Below are positions 1 to 4,282 of a stretch of DNA of 9,059 nt, piece by piece. The first letter of the stretch is position 1, and each line of letters opens with the position of its first letter. Source of the stretch: Eubacteriales Family XIII. Incertae Sedis bacterium (GTDB lineage Bacteria; Bacillota; Clostridia; Peptostreptococcales; Anaerovoracaceae); the NCBI GenBank assembly GCA_031281765.1, contig JAITEX010000011.1, positions 1-9,059 on the forward strand, read 5' to 3'. Below the pieces are notes generated by a model, which saw nothing but the letters and a program-made list of their open reading frames with translations, had not been told where the DNA came from and searched no databases. The position numbers were made by a program, and so were the translations under genes.

Positions 1-614
1 AGCTTCAGGAACTCTTCTTTGAAGAAGTTCGCCAGACCCACGGAATAGTCATCCGCGTTGTTCTTGATGATGGCCGCCGTCTTTGCGCCAAGCGTATTGA
101 ACGCATAGCGGGCCATAACCGTCCCCTGATACGGGTCGAGTGAGCAGGCGCGGAAATAGTAGTCGTTGCCCTTGGTCACCTGTACGTTCGTGTTCGAGAC
201 GCCCACGGCGGGGACTTCGTTTGTCTTCATGATTTCGCCGGCGGCAATCGCAAGCGAAGAAGCGTACGAACCGATGACAGCGCAGACCTTATCACTCTCA
301 ATCAGCCGTGACGCCGCGTTCGCGGCCTCCGCCTTGTCGGACTTGTTGTCTACGACGACCAGTTCAATCTTTTTCCCGAGAATCTCCGGATACTGCTTGT
401 TGGCAAGTTCTATCCCGGCAAGTTCGAGTTCGCCGCCCGCGGCGTTCGCGCCGGTCAGCGGCTGATACACACCGATTTTGATTGCGTCTCCACCGCTGTC
501 GCCGGAATCGCTGTCGCCGGAATCGGCTTTCTTCGTGCAACCCGCCCCTATCAGCGCAATGCACAGAATGAGAGCCAGAGTTACCGCCATTATCATGCTA
601 AATCGTTTTTTCAT
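1..614 (-). CDS. LivJ-type ABC transporter substrate-binding lipoprotein (3' end outside window)
   Basis: Periplasmic or surface-anchored ligand-binding subunit of a branched-chain amino-acid type (HAAT) ABC importer. 204 residues are visible and the C-terminal half lies beyond the left edge. The N-terminus is a lipoprotein signal: basic MKKR, a hydrophobic stretch to about residue 25, then a lipobox-like IGAGC with the acylated Cys at 26. A Ser/Gly/Asp linker (residues 31-43) follows, then the type I periplasmic-binding fold: IKIGVYQPLTGANA, a conserved ELAGIELAN helix, VVVDNKSDKAEAANAA, an AVIGSYASSLAIA loop and VPAVGVSNTN. All are typical of Peripla_BP_6 proteins. The start at 614 is chosen because AGGAGG lies 8 nt upstream; the in-frame ATG at 620 is only 2 nt from that site. 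The gene has its own promoter (699-727) and follows a two-component pair on the same strand. The ligand may be an amino acid or another small polar compound; the visible part does not decide. The family call is firm. Confidence 0.9.
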   Translation of the reverse strand, partial: MKKRFSMIMAVTLALILCIALIGAGCTKKADSGDSDSGDSGGDAIKIGVYQPLTGANAAGGELELAGIELANKQYPEILGKKIELVVVDNKSDKAEAANAASRLIESDKVCAVIGSYASSLAIAAGEIMKTNEVPAVGVSNTNVQVTKGNDYYFRACSLDPYQGTVMARYAFNTLGAKTAAIIKNNADDYSVGLANFFKEEFLK

Positions 615-622
615 TACCATTT

Positions 623-628
623 CCTCCT
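623..628 (-). promoter_or_regulatory. Ribosome binding site of the LivJ-like gene
   Basis: A perfect AGGAGG on the minus strand, 8 nt before the ATG at 614. This spacing favours 614 over the in-frame ATG at 620. Confidence 0.85.
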
Positions 629-698
629 CGTAAATACTTACAAGTTCTCCGTCGCGTTGCGCAGGGAGCAACACAACGCATCTTTAAATGTGTACATT

Positions 699-727
699 AT
701 TATACCTGTTTAAGTTTTGTCAATCAA
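699..727 (-). promoter_or_regulatory. Sigma70-like promoter of the LivJ-like gene
   Basis: On the minus strand a -35 box TTGATT (722-727) is followed by a 17-nt spacer and a perfect -10 box TATAAT (699-704). The predicted start near 692 leaves a leader of about 78 nt before the ATG. The transporter gene can therefore be transcribed independently of the upstream response regulator. A second -35-like TTGACA (718-723) overlaps but sits only 13 nt from the -10 box. Confidence 0.75.
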
Positions 728-756
728 TCCCGTTTTCAAGGGGTATTTGAGAGGGC

Positions 757-848
757 CCTATTGGCTGAAAAGTCTGCAAATTCAACGGTTTTCGGCACAA
801 ATACCACAAAATGCCCCGTTTTGTGGAACCAATAGTGCAATAATAGGG
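757..848. repeat. Nested inverted repeats between the response regulator and the LivJ-like gene
   Basis: This gene-free stretch contains a perfect 8-bp hairpin (CCACAAAA 804-811 with TTTTGTGG 819-826, 7-nt loop). It sits inside a larger dyad in which CTATTGG (758-764) pairs with CCAATAG (829-835). An alternative outer arm, CCCTATT (756-762), can pair with AATAGGG (842-848). The region starts about 10 nt after the response regulator stop codon. It could help end that transcript, but no U-run follows the hairpin, so it is not a classical intrinsic terminator. Confidence 0.45.
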
Positions 849-857
849 TGGATTCGT

Positions 858-1553
858 TCATTTTGCCCCATAATTCTTGGGCGTGGTCCCGGTAATGGCA
901 TGGAACTGCCGGTAAAAATAGTTCAGATTGTTGTATCCGACGCGCTCGGCTATTTCCTTTATCGTAAGCTCCGTATCACTCAAGAGCTCTATCGCTTTTC
1001 TTATGCGCATCTCGTTCAGCCATGTTTTGAAGCTCGTGCCGAGGTATTTTTTGCAGAGCCGCGTGACATAGCCCGGACTGACGTGGACATGGTTTGCGCA
1101 GCTTTCTAAACTGAGGCTTTGGGCGTAATTATTATCGACATAGTCGAGCAGTTCGTTGAACGCCGCGTGGTCCGTATAGTTATACCCTACCACGCGCTGC
1201 ATCATCTCTATGAACTGGCGATAGTCTATCGGCTTCAGCAGATAGTCCTTTGCCCCGAGCCGGAGCGAGGTCCGCGCGTATTCAAAATAGTCATAGGCCG
1301 TTATCACGATGATTTTCAACGGGTGGGCTTGCGCGGCGTCCTGCAGCTCTTCCATGACTTCCAGGCCGTTCTTCCCCGGCATCTCGACATCGAGAAACAC
1401 GATGTCCGGATGCAGTTTCCTGATAAGGGCCAGACCCTCTTCCCCGTTTTCGGCCAGACCGACGACCTCAATCGGCAGATGATATTTTTTCATCAGATTG
1501 ACAAGAAGCTTCCGTGAGGGAGCTTCATCGTCAATTATTATTGCCCGTTTCAT
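858..1553 (-). CDS. AraC-type (YesN-like) response regulator
   Basis: DNA-binding response regulator of 231 residues, partner of the kinase encoded just upstream. The receiver domain (about 1-120) has the acidic pair D8/D9, the phospho-acceptor D55 in IVFLDVEMPG, the switch T85 and K107 in the LLKPID motif. After a short linker, residues from about 131 to 231 form an AraC-type double helix-turn-helix. The first is around SLESCANHVHVSPGYVTRLC; the second is around TIKEIAERVGYNNLNYFYRQF and leads to the usual GTTPKNY end. The start at 1553 is chosen because the receiver begins with MKRAIIIDDE there and AGGAGG lies 12 nt upstream; in-frame upstream codons add only a low-complexity Arg-rich extension. 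The gene overlaps the 3' end of the kinase gene by 23 nt, which suggests translational coupling. Likely target: the adjacent LivJ-like gene or the system's own promoter (inference). Confidence 0.93.
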   Translation of the reverse strand: MKRAIIIDDEAPSRKLLVNLMKKYHLPIEVVGLAENGEEGLALIRKLHPDIVFLDVEMPGKNGLEVMEELQDAAQAHPLKIIVITAYDYFEYARTSLRLGAKDYLLKPIDYRQFIEMMQRVVGYNYTDHAAFNELLDYVDNNYAQSLSLESCANHVHVSPGYVTRLCKKYLGTSFKTWLNEMRIRKAIELLSDTELTIKEIAERVGYNNLNYFYRQFHAITGTTPKNYGAK

Positions 1554-3153
1554 CGCTTGCAGTATCCTCCTTCCCTTTGCTTTCGCCCGTGCCGGCGGAG
1601 AACGGAAGCGTAATTTCAACACGCAGCCCCCTCGGGGACGCGCTCTTGACCTTGAACGTGAAATCATCATTATAATAGCGCTGCAATTTTTCGCAGGTCA
1701 TGGCGAGGCCGCTCGGGTCCCTGCCCTCGCTTTGCTTTATCGCTGACCGCAGTCTCAAAAGCGCGTCCCGTTCCATACCCGAACCGTTGTCCTCAATGGC
1801 TATGAGCGCGCGATCCTCTATTTTTTTGCCGCTCACCGTTATCCGCAGCGGTTGCCCCCGGTCCTTGAATCCATGGACAAAGGAATTTTCCACTATCGGC
1901 TGCAGGCAGTGGAACGGCAGGTACAGCGCGTCGATTTCTTCGGATATTTTGATGTTTATGCGAACGGCATCCCCGAAACGAAGCTTCTGCAAATTGAGAT
2001 AGTCCATCAGCCCTCTTATTTCATCGGATAAGTGGACAAGCTGGTTGTCGGTCCGCAGCGTATAGCGGAACATATCCGAAAGGCTCAAAATGGAATCGTA
2101 GGTGCGGAACGCATTCTCCGAAACGGCCATGCTCCCTATCGCGTTGAGCGTATTGAACAGGAAGTGGTTGTTGATCCTGATATTCAGGACCTGCTCCGTT
2201 TTGGAGCGGAGCGTCTCCTTCAGGGTTTCCTCTTCATCGATTATCTTTTTTAATGTCGATTCATGCCGGGCGGCGACAAAACTCCACGCGAGCGTGTTGT
2301 AGTAATCGCTCACCTCGCGGTTGAGGCGTTCAAACTGTTTCAGGATGGCCCGCACACGCGCCTTGGAGTAGAATTGCGTATCCGACGGCCCGGAATCCTT
2401 ATCCACGCCTATCGGCGCGGAATTCTGGTCCGGGAAATCCTCGGGCGCTATGCGCATATGGCCGCCCTTTATCATGCCGACCAATTCCTGTCCACACACG
2501 ACGGAGGAGAGAATAATGGACAGGCCGTGCTTGCAGACAAATACGGTGGGCTTGGTATACTGCGGATTTTTGAAGTCGTCCTGTACGTCATAGATGGAAC
2601 AGTCTATACGGCCCTTTTCGCCCGTCCGGCACTTCTTACACATAGCGGGGAAATTCTTAGCCCGGATAATAACCTTGCCGTCCCTGTTGAAATAGGCGAC
2701 CGGCAGGCCGAGCTTATCCGTAAAGCTGCCTATTATCTCTTTCAGCCCGGGATTTTTTTCAACTTCATTAAAGAACTCGCGCTGCAATATCTCTGCGGCA
2801 AACGGCTCGGTGTAGGCCGGCGCCCGCATTTCATGATTTGCCGGTATGGAGATAATGAGTTCGCGCAGAGGCCCCGCCCCGATATTTTCCGTCTCGTGGA
2901 CAGACCCCGCGGAAATATGAAAAATGGAACCGACGCCCTTTAGTGACTCCTTGCCGTTGATTTTCTGCCGACCGGCGCCGGAAAGCACATACAGGACCTG
3001 CTCATCTCCGTGGTGGATATGCCGGGCCTGCTTCTTTCCGGGCAGAATGGTCTGGATCCCGATGCTTATCAGGTTTGCCGTGTCTTCAAAATGAGGTTCA
3101 TAGAGCCACTCTATCCGTCCCCAATCGAAGTCCTTCGTTATATGTTCATTCAT
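1531..3153 (-). CDS. Soluble histidine kinase: cupin + PocR-like sensor + LytS/YehU-type kinase core
   Basis: 540-residue sensor kinase with no signal peptide or membrane helix, so probably cytoplasmic. Residues about 25-105 look like a cupin_2 barrel: H45, H47, H48 and E51 in the first motif, then FHISAGSVHETEN with H86 in the second. Residues about 122-245 resemble the PocR ligand-sensing domain (LGLPVAYFNRDGKVI, CKKC at 172-175, C185, VFVCKHGL with C207, C220). A helical linker (about 265-325) leads to a His_kinase (LytS/YehU class) segment with the phospho-acceptor H330 in NNHFLFNTLNAI. The HATPase domain has N423 in QPIVENSFVHGF and D455 in IEDNGSGM. The start at 3153 is the only usable ATG, since an in-frame TGA lies two codons upstream. 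Its Shine-Dalgarno is poor: the nearest purine-rich run is about 21 nt away. The gene overlaps the response regulator at its 3' end. The kinase and cupin calls are firm; PocR is probable. Confidence 0.9.
   Translation of the reverse strand: MNEHITKDFDWGRIEWLYEPHFEDTANLISIGIQTILPGKKQARHIHHGDEQVLYVLSGAGRQKINGKESLKGVGSIFHISAGSVHETENIGAGPLRELIISIPANHEMRAPAYTEPFAAEILQREFFNEVEKNPGLKEIIGSFTDKLGLPVAYFNRDGKVIIRAKNFPAMCKKCRTGEKGRIDCSIYDVQDDFKNPQYTKPTVFVCKHGLSIILSSVVCGQELVGMIKGGHMRIAPEDFPDQNSAPIGVDKDSGPSDTQFYSKARVRAILKQFERLNREVSDYYNTLAWSFVAARHESTLKKIIDEEETLKETLRSKTEQVLNIRINNHFLFNTLNAIGSMAVSENAFRTYDSILSLSDMFRYTLRTDNQLVHLSDEIRGLMDYLNLQKLRFGDAVRINIKISEEIDALYLPFHCLQPIVENSFVHGFKDRGQPLRITVSGKKIEDRALIAIEDNGSGMERDALLRLRSAIKQSEGRDPSGLAMTCEKLQRYYNDDFTFKVKSASPRGLRVEITLPFSAGTGESKGKEDTASDETGNNN
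1566..1571 (-). promoter_or_regulatory. Ribosome binding site of the response regulator, inside the kinase gene
   Basis: AGGAGG on the minus strand, 12 nt upstream of the ATG at 1553 and within the last codons of the kinase gene. It supports the 231-residue form of the regulator. Confidence 0.7.
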
Positions 3154-3193
3154 TATTCAAACGGTATTTCTTAACTCCCTCGTTCTTGCCTTT

Positions 3194-3222
3194 ATTATAT
3201 GTGCAAAAAGAGAAGAACACAA
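3194..3222 (-). promoter_or_regulatory. Candidate promoter of the kinase/response-regulator operon
   Basis: On the minus strand TTGTGT (3217-3222) is followed by a 17-nt spacer and a perfect TATAAT (3194-3199). A transcript would start near 3187, about 34 nt before the kinase ATG. The -35 box keeps only the TTG of the consensus, so an activator may be involved. This -35 box is exactly the terminal ACACAA (plus strand) of the inverted-repeat element next door. Confidence 0.6.
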
Positions 3223-3379
3223 CAGGGACGTCGGACTGTGTGAGAATACACGTTTCGTCATTGCGAGCGTAGCGAAGCAATCCAGAAGCGTAGGTATTTC
3301 AATGGATTGCCGCGTCGCTCCGCTCCTCGCAATGACGGAAGAAACACTTTTCACACAGTCTGACGGTTCCTTTTGTGTT
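3216..3379. repeat. MITE-like imperfect inverted-repeat element (~164 bp)
   Basis: A long dyad without a plausible protein. The outer arms match from AACACAACAGG (3216-3226) against the complement of the sequence ending at 3379. They continue through GACTGTGTGA near 3234-3243, opposite TCACACAGTC at 3351-3360. The inner arms are CGTCATTGCGAG at 3256-3267 and CTCGCAATGACG at 3326-3337, followed by GCAATCC (3277-3283) and GGATTGC (3304-3310). The inner core belongs to a widespread dispersed bacterial repeat whose arms read like CGTCATTGCGAGGAGCGAAG (recognised from memory). No transposase is present and no clear target-site duplication is visible. It lies between the AraC gene and the kinase gene; its hairpin could also end the AraC transcript. 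Confidence 0.8.
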
Positions 3380-4148
3380 ATCCTACGCGAACTTCTTTCG
3401 CGGTTTTACCTATCTCCTGATTCTCCATGCGCGAAGGGGCTATGCCGTACTGTTTCTTGAAGCAACGGGAAAAATGGGCCGCGTCGCAAAAGCCCAAAGA
3501 TTCCGCGATGTCTGTCACGTGTGCGCCCAACTCGCTCAGCTGATGTTTTCCTTCCTCCAATTTGCGTTGCATGATGTACTTGCTCGGGCACATGCCTACC
3601 TGCTTGGCAAACAGCTTGGAAAAATAATGAACTTCCAGACCCACGTAAGCTGCCACCGACGATACACGGCAGACGCCGTAAAGATTTCGCCCGATGTAGC
3701 GCATCGCGCCGGCGATGGGCTTTGAATACTGCTGCCTGCTCGCGTTTTGGACAAGGTCGAAATAGTGTAACAGGATTTGTTTGGAAAGCGCCAAAAGAGA
3801 CGCCTCGTCCGTTATGGTTTCCAAGTGATTGATGTAATAATCGCTGAGGGCAAAGCTCAGTTCCACCTCCATGCCGAGTTCGATGGCGATTCGGCAAGTG
3901 GCGGCGATCAGACAGATGAGGGAATTTTTCAGGGCGCGCAGGGAAGTTGGCCCCATTATCTCTCTATAATTGAGCAAGGACCGGTCGGTGTTCGGGGAAT
4001 CGAGAATTTTGACAAATTCATCCCTTTCCAACCGGAACAGAGCATAACGGGTTCTGAGTTCCTCCTCATAGGTATGGTGGCGATACCCGCTCATGATCAT
4101 CTGCTTAGCCGCCCGTTCAGCCTGTATTCGCAACAAAATAGCACACAT
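3378..4148 (-). CDS. AraC-family transcriptional regulator, divergent from the mannosidase gene
   Basis: 256-residue DNA-binding regulator. The C-terminal third is a classic AraC double helix-turn-helix: VSSVAAYVGLEVHYFSKLFA (about 163-182) and HVTDIAESLGFCDAAHFSRC (about 210-229), followed by FKKQYGIAPS. The N-terminal part (about 60-135) is mainly helical, with LRALKNSLICLIAATCRIAI and FALSDYYINHLE. It resembles the helical domain of some Firmicutes AraC regulators rather than a cupin sugar-binding domain, so the inducer is unknown. The reading frame is open to 4292, overlapping the divergent mannosidase gene, but the added sequence is unlike a domain. ATG 4148 is my choice; a GAAGGG directly abuts it, so TTG 4136 (12 nt from that run) or ATG 4100 are alternatives. 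Divergent placement suggests control of the mannosidase-symporter unit. The stop codon TAA (3378-3380) overlaps the tip of the inverted-repeat element. Confidence 0.85.
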   Translation of the reverse strand: MCAILLRIQAERAAKQMIMSGYRHHTYEEELRTRYALFRLERDEFVKILDSPNTDRSLLNYREIMGPTSLRALKNSLICLIAATCRIAIELGMEVELSFALSDYYINHLETITDEASLLALSKQILLHYFDLVQNASRQQYSKPIAGAMRYIGRNLYGVCRVSSVAAYVGLEVHYFSKLFAKQVGMCPSKYIMQRKLEEGKHQLSELGAHVTDIAESLGFCDAAHFSRCFKKQYGIAPSRMENQEIGKTAKEVRVG

Positions 4149-4178
4149 CCCTTCAATAAAACACCTATTTATACAACA

Positions 4179-4207
4179 AGCATACGTTACGCGTTGATAA
4201 AATGCAA
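4179..4207 (-). promoter_or_regulatory. Possible promoter of the AraC-family gene
   Basis: TTGCAT (4202-4207), a 17-nt spacer and TATGCT (4179-4184) on the minus strand would start a transcript near 4172, about 24 nt before the ATG at 4148. Both boxes are partial matches. The rest of the divergent gap (4149-4282) must also hold the mannosidase promoter and the regulator's operators. I could not pick out a convincing plus-strand promoter there. Confidence 0.35.
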
Positions 4208-4271
4208 TCGTAAATAACGCAAAAACTCGCGCCATACTCAAAAACAAGTTTAGAGAGGATATGGCGGAAAC

Positions 4272-4275
4272 GGAG
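4272..4275 (+). promoter_or_regulatory. Ribosome binding site of the beta-mannosidase gene
   Basis: GGAG lies 7 nt before the ATG at 4283, and supports that start. An earlier GAGAGG (4253-4258) serves no in-frame start. Confidence 0.6.
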
Positions 4276-4282
4276 CACGCCG

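Noticed and set aside
705..723. TTGACA at 718-723 as -35 box of the LivJ-like promoter
   Set aside because: Perfect hexamer, but only 13 nt from the -10 box. TTGATT at 722-727 gives the optimal 17 nt.
1554..1670. N-terminal extension of the response regulator frame
   Set aside because: The extra 39 residues are Arg-rich and low complexity and overlap the kinase's C-terminus. The receiver fold starts at 1553, behind a good ribosome site.
3256..3337. Possible CRISPR or tRNA-like structure in the repeat-rich gap
   Set aside because: There are only two arms in inverted orientation, no regular direct repeats with spacers, and no cloverleaf or anticodon arm.
3386..3402. Short hairpin CGCGAA/TTCGCG followed by TTTT on the plus strand
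   Set aside because: It lies within the last codons of the minus-strand AraC gene, the stem is only 6 bp, and no plus-strand gene ends here.
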